Source: an uncultured Alphaproteobacteria bacterium (GTDB lineage: Bacteria; Pseudomonadota; Alphaproteobacteria; Rs-D84). From it: 64,000 nucleotides of DNA. The notes under the pieces were generated by a model. That model was not told the DNA's origin, did no database searches, and saw nothing but the letters and a program-made list of their open reading frames with translations. The position numbers and the translations under genes are program-made. Every line of letters begins with the position of its first letter. Within the stretch, counting starts at the first letter, position 1. The stretch covers positions 1 through 64,000 of the forward strand of contig CAMHTQ010000003.1 in assembly GCA_946188105.1 (NCBI GenBank). Reading direction: 5' to 3'. This document shows, one piece after another, positions 29,491 through 39,600 of this stretch.

Positions 29491-29665
29491 TAGGTGTTCG
29501 CACTTTTTACGAGGTGTTCGCACTAGGTGTTCGCACCCCTGTTTGTTTAGATTTCTGCTGGTTACAACTCAAAAGCGCGAACTGCGAACACCTTTTGAGA
29601 TTCTGTATGTGGCGAGGTGTTTTGCTCGCCGTTACCCTCAATAGAAAAGTGTTTTTACAGAACCT
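29491..29665. repeat. Repeat module 2: GTGTTCGCAC array plus 65-bp conserved block
   Basis: Three GTGTTCGCAC direct repeats (29492-29545 region) and one inverted copy, TGCGAACACC (29583-29592), precede the 65-bp block 29601-29665, which contains the hairpin GGCGAG/CTCGCC. The architecture equals module 1 at 25381-25545, but the iterated unit is a different sequence. It lies 22 nt from the integrase stop codon. Confidence 0.6.
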
Positions 29666-29687
29666 AATTTAATTCACTGTAATACAC

Positions 29688-30896
29688 CTAGCCACATATA
29701 GCGTTGGCAACGTTATTTATGGCTCGATAGGTGCTGCTGTCCATAATATGAGTATATCCTTCGGTAGTGGTTATGCGACTATGGCCTGCCGCCTCTTTCA
29801 TAGCAGCCATATTTTCGCCTATATTCGCCCCCATACTGATGAAAGAATGCCGCAGATCGTGTATTCGCATATGAGGCAACTTTGCGTATTCAAGCGCCCA
29901 TTCAAACGGTTTACGTATGTTATTTATTGGTCTTGTGATATTACCCACACCTGGAAATACATATTTACTACCCAACGCAAGAGCTTCATCCAGCGCAGTT
30001 TGTAAATATGGTATCACTGCATCGGATAATTTTACATCTCTGGCACCAGTCTTACTGTCTTTCAAATGTATAACTTTATGCATAAGGACAAGCTCGTCTA
30101 CTTCCAGGCCTGTTATTTCAGATGCACGACACCCGGTTAACATTAAAACGCGAAGAGCATTAAACAAACGCGGATGCATTTTGGATACCTCTGGTCCTAC
30201 GTCCAGCGCATGAGACAATGCCCTGTATCCTTCTTGATCTAGTATTTGTGGTTTATAAACTTTGTTTGAGCCCTTACGGACGTATTTGCATGGGTTTGTG
30301 TTGCGATTCACATATTTATACATTTCGCACCAATCCCAGAAATTAGATAATAACGATAATGCTTTATTAGCAGTTGAAAATGATGTCTTTTTTACCCATT
30401 TGGTGTAAGCATCCATTACATGTTTTTCTTCTATCTGACGAACATGCATTTTTCCGAAGATTGGGCCGATATAAAGTCGGTATTGCCCCCAGTTAGAATC
30501 TTGTGTTCGTGGTTTCTTATAAATCTTGGCATATTTATCCATATATTGTTGGAATAGATCTTTGAATAATTCGCCAATTTCTTCTTTTTCTTTCTGTTTT
30601 TGCTCCATCTGTTCTTTACGTGGGTCACGCCCCTGAGCAAGCTTATGTCGCATAGTCCAAGCTATGTCGCGAATATCTTTGATTGAATAATCGTTATATC
30701 GTCCTATAAAAAGGTTACATTTCTTATCGTTTATCTTGCACCCCAGAAAGAATCTTATACTGCGTGTTGCTGCGGAATATCGCAAGAATAGTCCTGGGAT
30801 ATTGCCATCGCTGATCTGTAAATTGATATCTGAACGCAATAATCGTATCCAAGTATCTCTAAAAGCCTTGGTATAACATTTCCATTGTTCTGCCAT
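29688..30896 (-). CDS. int: Tyrosine recombinase (island integrase)
   Basis: 402 residues. Order: N-terminal DUF4102-like part (to about 100), SAM-like core-binding domain (about 108-205), catalytic domain. The full active set is present: Arg257 (GCRASEI), Lys282 (KDSKTG), His346/Arg349 (HDLRHS), His372 (GHS), Tyr381 (EGYTHI). It should catalyse site-specific integration and excision of the island, probably at tRNA-Asn. GGAG precedes the ATG. An excisionase-like gene lies 64 nt upstream. Confidence 0.95.
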   Translation of the reverse strand: MAEQWKCYTKAFRDTWIRLLRSDINLQISDGNIPGLFLRYSAATRSIRFFLGCKINDKKCNLFIGRYNDYSIKDIRDIAWTMRHKLAQGRDPRKEQMEQKQKEKEEIGELFKDLFQQYMDKYAKIYKKPRTQDSNWGQYRLYIGPIFGKMHVRQIEEKHVMDAYTKWVKKTSFSTANKALSLLSNFWDWCEMYKYVNRNTNPCKYVRKGSNKVYKPQILDQEGYRALSHALDVGPEVSKMHPRLFNALRVLMLTGCRASEITGLEVDELVLMHKVIHLKDSKTGARDVKLSDAVIPYLQTALDEALALGSKYVFPGVGNITRPINNIRKPFEWALEYAKLPHMRIHDLRHSFISMGANIGENMAAMKEAAGHSRITTTEGYTHIMDSSTYRAINNVANAICG

Positions 30897-30960
30897 ATGT
30901 GTACTCCTTTGTTACAAGCTACACAATGAACGATAAAAACGAAATATCCAGTAGAAACAA

Positions 30961-31173
30961 CTACTTTTTATCACTTCTCTTTTGTTCCAACCATTTATCT
31001 ACATCAGACTTGCGGTATCGCACCATTTTACCAATTTTAAAGTACTCTGGTCCAATCCCCAGCGCACGATATTGACTTAATGCCGAAATAGATGATTCAA
31101 GATATTGAGCTAACTGTCTTGGGGTCATAAGTTTATCATGATCACCATTTTCATTTACAAAATAATGTTCCAT
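30961..31173 (-). CDS. Excisionase-like HTH protein
   Basis: 70 residues. LMTPRQLAQYLESSISALSQYRALGIGPEYFKIGKMVRYRKSDVDKWLE is the HTH_17/AlpA-MerR-like fold of small excisionases. A strong ribosome site (AAAGGAG) is present. The place next to the integrase supports a role in directing excision or regulating int. Confidence 0.85.
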   Translation of the reverse strand: MEHYFVNENGDHDKLMTPRQLAQYLESSISALSQYRALGIGPEYFKIGKMVRYRKSDVDKWLEQKRSDKK

Positions 31174-31510
31174 GTTTTTCTCCTTTGGTTTTTCGTGTGA
31201 CGTATAAGGTTCAAAAAAGCATTTTTACGTTGTCAAATAATTCCATGTTTTTTGATATCCTTATATATTATTTATAGCACACTAAAAAGCGATTGTCGCT
31301 TAAAAACCGCAGAAAACAGTGTTTTTTGAGCAAAAAAATTTGTATCATAATGTATCAAAAACATATCTAAATACACCTAGAGCAACCTAGATACAGTTTT
31401 GTTAAGAAATTGGACACCCCTTTCATCGGCGACACTTGGTCAAAAAATCATCAAAATTAAGCGAATCGATTCTTATAGAAAAATGCATATGTTTTTCTAT
31501 AAACATTTTA
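31174..31510. other. Non-coding stretch upstream of the excisionase gene
   Basis: No gene visible. It contains ATACACCTAG and related CCTAGATACAG elements at about 31372-31396, like those beside the integrase stop, so excisionase or integrase binding is possible. The promoter of xis-int should be here. Confidence 0.35.
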
Positions 31511-32314
31511 CTAAATTTTCAATTTGGTAACCTTACATCCAAAGGACAAATCCATTAGATATAAATTTCTAAATACGGATTTAAATTTATGCTTTTGCAG
31601 TTTATCAGAAAAATGCACAAAACCGTTCTCAACCACAACCAATAAATCACATTCAGCACAGTTCTTTTTATAAGATTCGAACTTCTTATTTTTAGTGTCT
31701 ATCAGTTTTTGAATTTCATCAAAAGGATCTTCAACACACCTACCCATATTATTAACATGGCATGAAGTATGCGGGTCATGCATTAAACTACCATTAACAA
31801 TGAAAGTTTGACCTGCTACATCTACCCATTTCTTTGTTATCCCCCATGGTTTGATTCCATCTGATTCCAGCGCAGATATAAAAGCATCTTTGAGTTCTTC
31901 ATCTGATGCATTTAAATGATCAAAACCAGGATTATTATGAGCATCAATATGGTCTTTCCAATTTAAGCTCCATTCTCTTGGATCATAAACGTCGATCAAT
32001 AACGATAATGGTATTCCCTTTTGTTTAAAGTATCCAACAATCTTTTTGGCAACTCTTTCCAATCGCATCGTTGCGTTATTCTTTGCACTGTTATAAACAA
32101 ATTTTACTATTTCCAGACCAATTATAGGACGATTTGGAACTTTGAATATAAAGTCTGGACACTCACATGACGTTTTAGTGGTAATACCATTTTCTTGCAT
32201 CCATTTTTCGCCTAGCTTGTGACGTGTAAACAATGCCAAATAAGTTGCCTCTTCGCCTTTTTGGCTCTCATCTTGAATAATAAACTGGCCACCTTTATGT
32301 ACAAATTCCGTCAT
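31511..32314 (-). CDS. Unrecognised protein, possibly nuclease-like
   Basis: 267 residues from the ATG at 32314. An upstream frame extension would add a hydrophobic 40 residues and collides with the divergent promoter region, so I reject it. CPDFIF (52-57) followed by IIGLEIVKF (64-72) resembles the Asp...Glu-x-x-Lys spacing of PD-(D/E)XK folds, but the Lys spacing is off and this is weak. His- and Cys-containing segments (SCHVNNMGRCVEDPFDE, NCAECDLLVV) occur later. It is divergent from the next nuclease-like gene, which may make them a pair. Confidence 0.4.
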   Translation of the reverse strand: MTEFVHKGGQFIIQDESQKGEEATYLALFTRHKLGEKWMQENGITTKTSCECPDFIFKVPNRPIIGLEIVKFVYNSAKNNATMRLERVAKKIVGYFKQKGIPLSLLIDVYDPREWSLNWKDHIDAHNNPGFDHLNASDEELKDAFISALESDGIKPWGITKKWVDVAGQTFIVNGSLMHDPHTSCHVNNMGRCVEDPFDEIQKLIDTKNKKFESYKKNCAECDLLVVVENGFVHFSDKLQKHKFKSVFRNLYLMDLSFGCKVTKLKI

Positions 32315-32448
32315 TTTTGATTTCACCGATAACAATATTGAACAAACACCGCATATAATCAATTGGTTTATTGTTACGAACAAACCCTGACACCCCTTGA
32401 AAAACAGGAACAACATCACTACATATAAAGCCAATAAAAAGGATAAAA

Positions 32449-33933
32449 ATGGCCGCTTATAATCCTAAAATTATACCATTATCGCAATATTATAACATAA
32501 AACCAGAAATTTTTGAAAAAATGGGGATTTTAAACATCCCATTAACTGCTGATGCACCGCTATTTATAGACCCAAGATTATTGGAAGGCTGTACGTATAA
32601 TGTTTTTTCAGATGAAGCTTGGGGAAGTTATAAACAATTCTTTAAGGATTTATTTCACAAACTTGTTGAAACAAATAAGTTGAAGGGAACATTACAAAAT
32701 CGTGCCTTTAAACATGCGAAGTCACAATTAAAAGCCCCAGAACAAAAGGGGTTATGCCTTGGTTATGCGACACAGAATAACAAAGGGCGTGGAATTGGTC
32801 CAAAAAGAGCCGAACAAATTTTGAATTCTGCTACCGAGATTATAAAAAATGGGGTTCTTAACCCCGAATTATTCTCTGTGGTGTTTTTGCTAGAAGAAGG
32901 GCTTGGTGGGGATTGCATAAGTGATCTAACGGCTAAAATAATATTACCACAATTATGCGAATTTACTCAGATTATATCACAACAATTAGGCATTCAAACA
33001 AAAAATTATATCGTTAATGGTAAACATTATTCATTGCCGCAACACCCCATAGAAAATGATTGTTATTTATTATTTGTCCCTGTAGATATTATAAACAAAT
33101 TGCCCACAGAAACCGATTTACATAGTGTTTTTGGAACATTTTTATCAAATTTTGAACACACGCCATCACAATCTAACGATAATTTAAGAGAAAATGTCAA
33201 CCAACAAATCGCGGATATTTGGCGAGATGCCCAAAAAGATAAATTAGCCGATAGCGATATAAAAAGATCATTAAAACAATTTGTATATAAAAATCCTGAC
33301 GCCGTCAAATCTATTATAAAAGCCGTTGAAACCACTGACTTGCCACCGATAAATTTTGATACAGATTTAACAGGTTTCAATATCGCATCTAAATTCGCAA
33401 ATTATTTTGATCCGACCACAATATCCAGTATCACCACAAACAACAAATTGACCACTATTGATGAATTGCTGAAAAAATTCCAAAATTTTCTAAGTAACAA
33501 CACAAATTATAAACGAGATCTGTTGTATGTTAACGGAAAAAACAAACATGAACACGCTTGGCAACAAACACTAAGATGTTATGTGGACAGCAGTTTACGT
33601 GCACTAAACATTGATATAACACCTGAATTTCCAACTGGACGTGGGCTAGTAGATTTTAAATTTTCTGAAGGCGAAAATTTCAAAGTTCTCGTTGAAATGA
33701 AATTATCAACCAATGGCCAATATTTAGCAGGCCTTACAAATCAATTGGAAATTTACAAAGACGCCACAAACAATGTAAAGAAAGCCTATTTTATTTTTGT
33801 AGATCTTAGTAAAGACGAAAAAAGCACTAAACAAATTCAAACCTTATTGGATGCAAAAAAACAATATGGGTTGGATACAGAGATTTTGGTAATAGACGGC
33901 ACTTTGCCGAATTCTGCAAGTAAAGTGCATTAA
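32449..33933 (+). CDS. PD-(D/E)XK nuclease-like protein, 494 residues
   Basis: The C-terminal domain has a convincing nuclease core: GRGLVDFKF with Asp402, then VLVEMKLS with Glu416 and Lys418, followed by a helix (LAGLTNQLEIY) and a strand (AYFIFVDLS). The N-terminal 380 residues are not recognised; GRGIGPKRAEQIL (about 112-124) resembles a helix-hairpin-helix. A good ribosome site (AAGGA) precedes the ATG. Probably a defence nuclease; no partner is certain. Confidence 0.55.
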   Translation: MAAYNPKIIPLSQYYNIKPEIFEKMGILNIPLTADAPLFIDPRLLEGCTYNVFSDEAWGSYKQFFKDLFHKLVETNKLKGTLQNRAFKHAKSQLKAPEQKGLCLGYATQNNKGRGIGPKRAEQILNSATEIIKNGVLNPELFSVVFLLEEGLGGDCISDLTAKIILPQLCEFTQIISQQLGIQTKNYIVNGKHYSLPQHPIENDCYLLFVPVDIINKLPTETDLHSVFGTFLSNFEHTPSQSNDNLRENVNQQIADIWRDAQKDKLADSDIKRSLKQFVYKNPDAVKSIIKAVETTDLPPINFDTDLTGFNIASKFANYFDPTTISSITTNNKLTTIDELLKKFQNFLSNNTNYKRDLLYVNGKNKHEHAWQQTLRCYVDSSLRALNIDITPEFPTGRGLVDFKFSEGENFKVLVEMKLSTNGQYLAGLTNQLEIYKDATNNVKKAYFIFVDLSKDEKSTKQIQTLLDAKKQYGLDTEILVIDGTLPNSASKVH

Positions 33934-34014
33934 GAATTCCGTAATGACGTTTTTTCAGCATGTGGATTTAGGCATTTTTAAAACCATACAAACACACAAT
34001 AATGCAATTTTTTT

Positions 34015-34062
34015 GCTACACAAAGGCTACACGAGCGAAAGCAGCCACACAAAATCTACACA
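34015..34062. repeat. GCTACAC/CTACAC array
   Basis: GCTACAC at 34015 and 34026 (11-bp phase), then CCACAC and CTACAC variants to about 34062. It is the right-hand counterpart of the arrays beside the other tRNA-Asn cores. Confidence 0.5.
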
Positions 34063-34139
34063 GCCACACGAAGAAAAAGCCCATATTTCTGCCCCAAACC
34101 GGGCCCAAAACTCAAAAAAGCCCAGAAATCTGGGGCTTG

Positions 34140-34156
34140 CTGTTAATCCGTGTGTC
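34140..34156. other. Candidate attachment core (tRNA-Asn anticodon-loop segment)
   Basis: CTGTTAATCCGTGTGTC matches the tRNA-Asn anticodon loop and 3' stem side (15355-15371) at 16 of 17 positions. The rest of the tRNA is absent. It follows a GCCC/GGGC hairpin (34119-34136) and lies between two TACAC arrays. I read it as the right attachment remnant of the island. Confidence 0.55.
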
Positions 34157-34228
34157 GGTTGTGCAGATTGGGTGGCAACAGTGTCATTTTGACATTTTTG
34201 CCTGATTCCTGCCGGGTTGACATGAGTG

Positions 34229-34257
34229 TTTACACGATTTTACACGAATTTACACGA
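34229..34257. repeat. Three TTTACACGA repeats in 10-bp phase
   Basis: TTTACACGA at 34229, 34239 and 34249, exactly 10 bp apart, so all face one side of the helix. This suits cooperative binding by an integrase, excisionase or repressor. Confidence 0.6.
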
Positions 34258-34361
34258 TTAAACAGGATAACGCTGCAAAATCTTTTCAATACTTTTACCC
34301 AAACTAAGTAAATCTAAGATATCGCGCGTTCGACCTATGCTTATACATCTGAGCCACAGTT

Positions 34362-34392
34362 AAAACCGTTCCTAAAATGAGCGGTTTTTCTT
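34362..34392 (+). terminator. Terminator-like hairpin
   Basis: Stem AAAACCG/CGGTTTT with a T-rich plus-strand tail. It has no plus-strand gene directly upstream, so it may be left over from a displaced gene. It also sits beyond the end of the minus-strand ankyrin gene. Confidence 0.5.
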
Positions 34393-34434
34393 TATTTTGT
34401 TTACAGCAACTCGTTCTGGGGATTGCAAAGTGTT

Positions 34435-35382
34435 CTATTCTTTATCATCTTTATGGTCCATTGCGTAAATTTTTGGAAATTTTGCTTTTCTGATTTTGCT
34501 GTATTCGGCACAGGCGGTAATATTATGTGTTATAGCAATAAGTTCGCTCCAGTCATCGTAAGAAAAGTTTTTTTCACGAAAATCTTTGTGTGCCGCATTT
34601 ATGCGTTCACTGTTCTTTCCAGAGAAAAAATATAACGAGCATAGATATGTATAATACTGGTCTATTGCAACATTAGGACGCAATTGTTCACATTTAGCAA
34701 AGAATTGTTTTGCAAAATTATTGCCCAATTCGTTATTTAGCCATTCTGGTTCTGGGCCAGAAAAATGATTTAATCGTAATCCTTTATCGTATATATCAAA
34801 ATCAACATCCCACCATATTTCGCCAGCATGTTCAAATATATAGTAATATGATGGACCACATTCAAATACTTTTGCACCGTCGTAATAACCTAAAAAATGC
34901 AGGTTTTTAGATATGTCATAGCCTTTTTTGAACATCCAACTAAGGTCGCTATATGCTTGCCCTGGATTAGAAACATCTTTCTTATGCTTTTTTAACCAGT
35001 CAACAATATCATCTTTTGCACCAGAGCGTAATAATAGCAACTCAATTTGTACGTTTTCGTGTGTTGGTTCCTTTGAACGAACAATTTGCAACGGTGTTAT
35101 TTTTTTACCATTTGGTAATACTGTCGGATAATTAACATCAGCACCATTTGCAACCAGAATATCAATTATTTCTGGTGCAGCATCCTGCATCAATGCATTA
35201 GTTAACGGTGTTGCACCGGCACCACGACCATAACCCCAATCAACTGTATAACCGTCGTCAATATATTGTTGTAATTGTTCTGTGGTAATTTTCGACCAAT
35301 CATCCAATTTTAATAATTTTGTCGGGTCGCTTTCATGACGAGTAATTTTTGACACTCGTATGATTTTTTCAAGATTTGTCAT
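34435..35382 (-). CDS. Ankyrin-repeat protein
   Basis: 315 residues from the ATG at 35382, which has a strong GGAGG site; a longer frame begins at 35436 but lacks one. Residues about 50-125 hold ankyrin repeats (ATPLTNALMQDAAPEIIDILVANGADVN and TPLQIVRS...IELLLLRSGAKDD). The remainder has no match. Ankyrin proteins mediate protein contacts and are common in host-associated Alphaproteobacteria. No secretion signal is visible. Confidence 0.75.
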   Translation of the reverse strand: MTNLEKIIRVSKITRHESDPTKLLKLDDWSKITTEQLQQYIDDGYTVDWGYGRGAGATPLTNALMQDAAPEIIDILVANGADVNYPTVLPNGKKITPLQIVRSKEPTHENVQIELLLLRSGAKDDIVDWLKKHKKDVSNPGQAYSDLSWMFKKGYDISKNLHFLGYYDGAKVFECGPSYYYIFEHAGEIWWDVDFDIYDKGLRLNHFSGPEPEWLNNELGNNFAKQFFAKCEQLRPNVAIDQYYTYLCSLYFFSGKNSERINAAHKDFREKNFSYDDWSELIAITHNITACAEYSKIRKAKFPKIYAMDHKDDKE

Positions 35383-35641
35383 TTTTGCCTCCTTGGTTTT
35401 TTTAGAACACGCAAACGAACGCATTAAGCACCGCAAAAGTGAAATGCGGTATCTGCAATGTTGATGAAAAAAATTCAGTTAATTTGTGGTGGACATATTG
35501 TGTGGAACTAACACACCCCACCACATTGTATAATGTAGGAAATATTTTTGCGTTTTCAAGTGGTTATGAAAAAAGAGTAAAAATATAAATAAAATTTGCT
35601 TTTGTCTTTTTATTCTGTAACCTGGGTAAAAAGGAGATAAA

Positions 35642-36427
35642 ATGTTATTCGGTGCGATTATTGGGGATATTGTTGGATCTGTATATGAATTTCATAATAT
35701 CAAAACCAAAGATTTTCCATTCTTTAGTCCAAATGGACACATTACTGATGATTCTTGTATGACTATTGCCGTTGCTGCTGCTATAAATGATTGGAAGAAA
35801 AAAAATGGCGGTTTGTCCGCACTGGCGGTTAAACATATGCGTGAAATTGGTAATAAATACCCAGATATGGGATATGGTGGACAATTTTGGCAATGGTTAA
35901 ATGATAAAAATATGGGGCCTTATAACAGCTGGGGTAACGGTGCGGCCATGCGTATTTCGGCTGCGGGATGGTATGGAAAGTCAATATCCGAGGTAAAAAG
36001 ATTTTCATATATGGTAACATCAGTTACTCATGATAATATCGAGGGCATCAAAGGAGCAGAAGCAACAGCCGTTGCAATATTTTTAGCCAGAAATGGTTGC
36101 AGTAAGGCAGAAATTGCAGATTATATTCAAACTAATTACTATGATTTGAATGATTCTGTAGAAGATTTACAAGAAAATTACGGTTGGGATTCTTCTTGTC
36201 AGGGAACTGTTCCCCCTGCTCTGCAATGTTTTTTGGAATCTGAAAGTTTTGAAGATGCAATTCGAAATGCAATCTCTATTGGTGGCGATTCAGATACCAT
36301 TGGTGCGATAACGGGGGCTGTGGCCGAGGCATATTATGGAATTCCCGAAGAGATAAAAGAACAAGCAAAATCATATATTCCACAAGAATTGCTGGACATG
36401 GTTTTGGAATTAGAGAAAACCATATAA
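35642..36427 (+). CDS. ADP-ribosylglycohydrolase family protein
   Basis: 261 residues. The metal-site motifs are in place: GAIIGDIVGSVYEF at the start, HITDDSCMT (the Thr-Asp-Asp set), GNGAAMR, and GGDSDTIGAITGAVAEA near the C-terminus. The family removes ADP-ribose from arginine or other acceptors, as in DraG and ARH proteins. An AAAAAGGAG site precedes the ATG. It stands alone with a terminator after it. The natural target is not evident. Confidence 0.88.
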   Translation: MLFGAIIGDIVGSVYEFHNIKTKDFPFFSPNGHITDDSCMTIAVAAAINDWKKKNGGLSALAVKHMREIGNKYPDMGYGGQFWQWLNDKNMGPYNSWGNGAAMRISAAGWYGKSISEVKRFSYMVTSVTHDNIEGIKGAEATAVAIFLARNGCSKAEIADYIQTNYYDLNDSVEDLQENYGWDSSCQGTVPPALQCFLESESFEDAIRNAISIGGDSDTIGAITGAVAEAYYGIPEEIKEQAKSYIPQELLDMVLELEKTI

Positions 36428-36471
36428 AAATCTTGGTTTTTTTCCTGAATATTATTGATAAAAAACTTCTG

Positions 36472-36505
36472 AATAACTGGTTATTTCAACCAGTTATTTT
36501 TTATT
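36472..36505 (+). terminator. Rho-independent terminator
   Basis: Eleven-base perfect stem AATAACTGGTT/AACCAGTTATT followed by a T-rich run. Confidence 0.9.
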
Positions 36506-36634
36506 CAAATTTTTTTAAAAATTTATGTCTATTTTTACCAGAAAGCCCTTGTATTAAATTTTTTTATTTAGTATATTTTTTCTATGATAAGGAAGGGATT
36601 TTATAGTTTGTTTGTTTTCTGCGGATATTAGGAC

Positions 36635-39600
36635 ATGAAAAAACTGGGGATTGCTTTTTCTTTCGCCATTTTTATGTTGGCCACAGTGTTTACTGGGGTG
36701 GCTTTTGCTGATTGTCCTGCAAACAAAATTGATGTTACTGGTAATGGGACACAATGCGAGGCCTCTAAATTTGAGGTAACAACTACAAATTTAGCGGCTG
36801 GGGGGTCTTTGAAATTCGACTTGTCCGCCAAGGGTACGTTTTATGTTGACTGTGGTGATGGTGGAACATTATCGGGTACTGGGGCATCAGGTAAAACGAT
36901 TTCTAAAAGCACAAACATCAGTGTCACATACACTTGTACTTGGGCATCTGCGGGCGCACACACAATACGATTTGGTGGTGTTGCGACACAATATGCCAGT
37001 GTTGGTTTAGATATTTCATCATCCAAAGCCGCAATCAGTTTTGATACTTTGTTATCCGGAAATGCATCAAAAATTGCGTCGGTATCGGGTTCATTGCCAG
37101 AATTATTTCCACAACTGGGCACTGATGCCAATCAAATTCCGCAGTTTATCAACACTTTCAAAGGCGCAACCAGTATGACATCAATTCCATCAACATTGTT
37201 TGATGGCTATACGGGTGGCGATAATGCGGATTTTATGTTTTATGGTACATTCAGTGGATGTACAGGTTTAACAGCAATGCCTGAAAAATTGTTTGGCACA
37301 ATTACCACACCTGCGGATTCTATGTTTTCCCAGACATTTGAGGGATGCAAAAGTATGTCTGGATATATTCCACCATCCACATTTGCTGGACTAATTTCCA
37401 GTGGCAGTCCGTCTGCAACAACACTTTGGTACGATACATTTGAAGATACTGCATTGGCAACAACATGTCCAAGTAGTATTCCGCAATATATAACAGGATA
37501 TGAAGGAAACAGCAATAACACAACATGGAACGGTGTTGTTTCATGTGGTTGTGCACCGGCTGCGCGCCTTGAAGGTGGTGCGTGCCATTGTGATACATTT
37601 ACCCTTACAACAACACCTTTGACTGCGAATTATGAAATGTCGTTCATGATGTCTGCGGCGGGTATGTTTGGTGTTGACTGGGGCGACGGAACACCTATTG
37701 AAACAATCAATCGTACAAATAATACAGATTCCGCGACAACCTATTCTCATACATACACATCCGCTGGGACATACACAATCGGGCTGTGTGGTACATCAAC
37801 CGCATATCACATTCCTGGGACCGCAGACAAACCACCAGTTACCGATTCAACAATCAGTTTTTCAACAACATCTAAAAATAAAATCGCATCTATTGGCGGG
37901 CGTTTGGGTGCATTATTCCCAACATTAAATAATGGGGCCACAGATACCGATTTTCCACGTTTTTATAAAACATTCCAAGAATGTACCGCAATAACCAGTA
38001 TCCCAGAAGATTTGTTTGTTGGGGTTACGGGTTTTGCAAAAGACATGTTCCGTGAAACATTTGACCGTTGTAGTGGAATAACCACAATTCCATCAAACCT
38101 GTTTTCTGGGGCATACGGTGGTGCAAAGTTCATGTTCCGTTCTGTGTTCAACCTGTGTACATCTTTGACTGAAATGCCAGAGGATTTGTTCAAAAACATT
38201 ACCAATGCGTACGAGGGACAGTTTAAATATGCTTTCTATGGCGATACAGCAATGTCGGGTTATATTCCACCGTCAACCTTTGGTGGACTTATTGCGAACG
38301 GCAGTCCAACTGCAACAAATATGTGGCAGGAAGCATTTACTGGGGGCACAACATTGGCAACCAGCTGTGATGGCTTTACTGGAACAACCGAATTTACAAC
38401 AGGATATAAATCTTTGTGGAATAACAAGGTGTCGTGCCAACCAATGACATGTCCATCAGGGAAAATGCTGATTAACGGTATTTGTGATGACCCAGCATTT
38501 ACAATTACAACAACATCCAATACAACAGAATTGAAAATCTCGATGTCCGCAAAGGGAACTTTCTATATTGATTGTGGTGACGGTGGAACATTATCTGGCA
38601 GTAGTAACAGTGGTGTGTCGGGCACACAAATTACACGCGGTAATGTCAGTACGGTGGTGTATTCATGTACATGGGAAACTGGGGGACCACACACCATAAA
38701 GTTTGGTGGTCATGCAATCGAATACGGGACCGATCCTGCAATTACGTTCTGGCGTTCCGGTAATGGCACCCAGGCAAATGTTGCATCTGTTACGGGGTCT
38801 TTATCATCATTATTCCCACAACTGGGAACGGACAGTGGTCAATTGCCTGTATTTATGAACGTGTTCAAGGGGTGTACAAATTTAACAAGTATCCCTGCTG
38901 GAATATTTACTGGAATTACTGATGGTGTGCAAAATATGTTTTCCAGCGCATTCGAGGGTTGTACAGGCTTAACCGCAATACCAAACGGTTTATTCAGCGG
39001 TTTGCAAACTGGGGCGCCTGATATGTTTGCAAACACATTTAATGGTTGTACCAGTTTGACAACTATACCGTCCAATATGTTCGGTAATATCAGTAATGGG
39101 GAATCCAGTTTGTTCTATGGCGCATTTAAAAATTGTTCGAACATTACATCAATACCTGCTGATTTATTCAGCAAAATCACCAATGCGGCAACCTTTATGT
39201 TCAGTGAAACGTTTAATGGATGTACTAATTTGTCTGGGTATATTCCACCAACCACTTTTGCTGGATTGATTGCTAATAACAGTCCGACTGCTACGGATAT
39301 GTGGTTTAACACATTTACTGATACTAATGTCGCGACCAGTTGCGCGTCATTTACTGATATGCGTCAATATACCACACATTACGAAACTGCGTGGAATGGC
39401 AAGGTTTCTTGCGAAGAAACACCAAATAAATGTAAGGGGGCGACATATTACGATGAAAATAATCCTGATGCAGATTCAAATGGTTGTGTTGAATGTCCAT
39501 CGGGTTATACATACAATACTGACAATGCCAAAGAATCTGTGAACCAATGTGAAATCCATTGTAATTTTGGAACCTATGTTGCAACGGCTGGGGGAACATG

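Noticed and set aside
31511..32434. Longer N-terminus with a membrane segment for the 31.5 kb gene
   Set aside because: The extra 40 residues lie in the divergent promoter region and the internal ATG at 32314 gives a compact soluble protein.
34229..34257. CRISPR-like short repeats
   Set aside because: Repeats are 9 bp with 1-bp gaps, no spacers, and no cas genes are in the window.
34320..34356. A tRNA 3' half (GTTCGAC and GAGCCA)
   Set aside because: The bases flanking GTTCGA do not pair as a T-arm and no acceptor stem can form.
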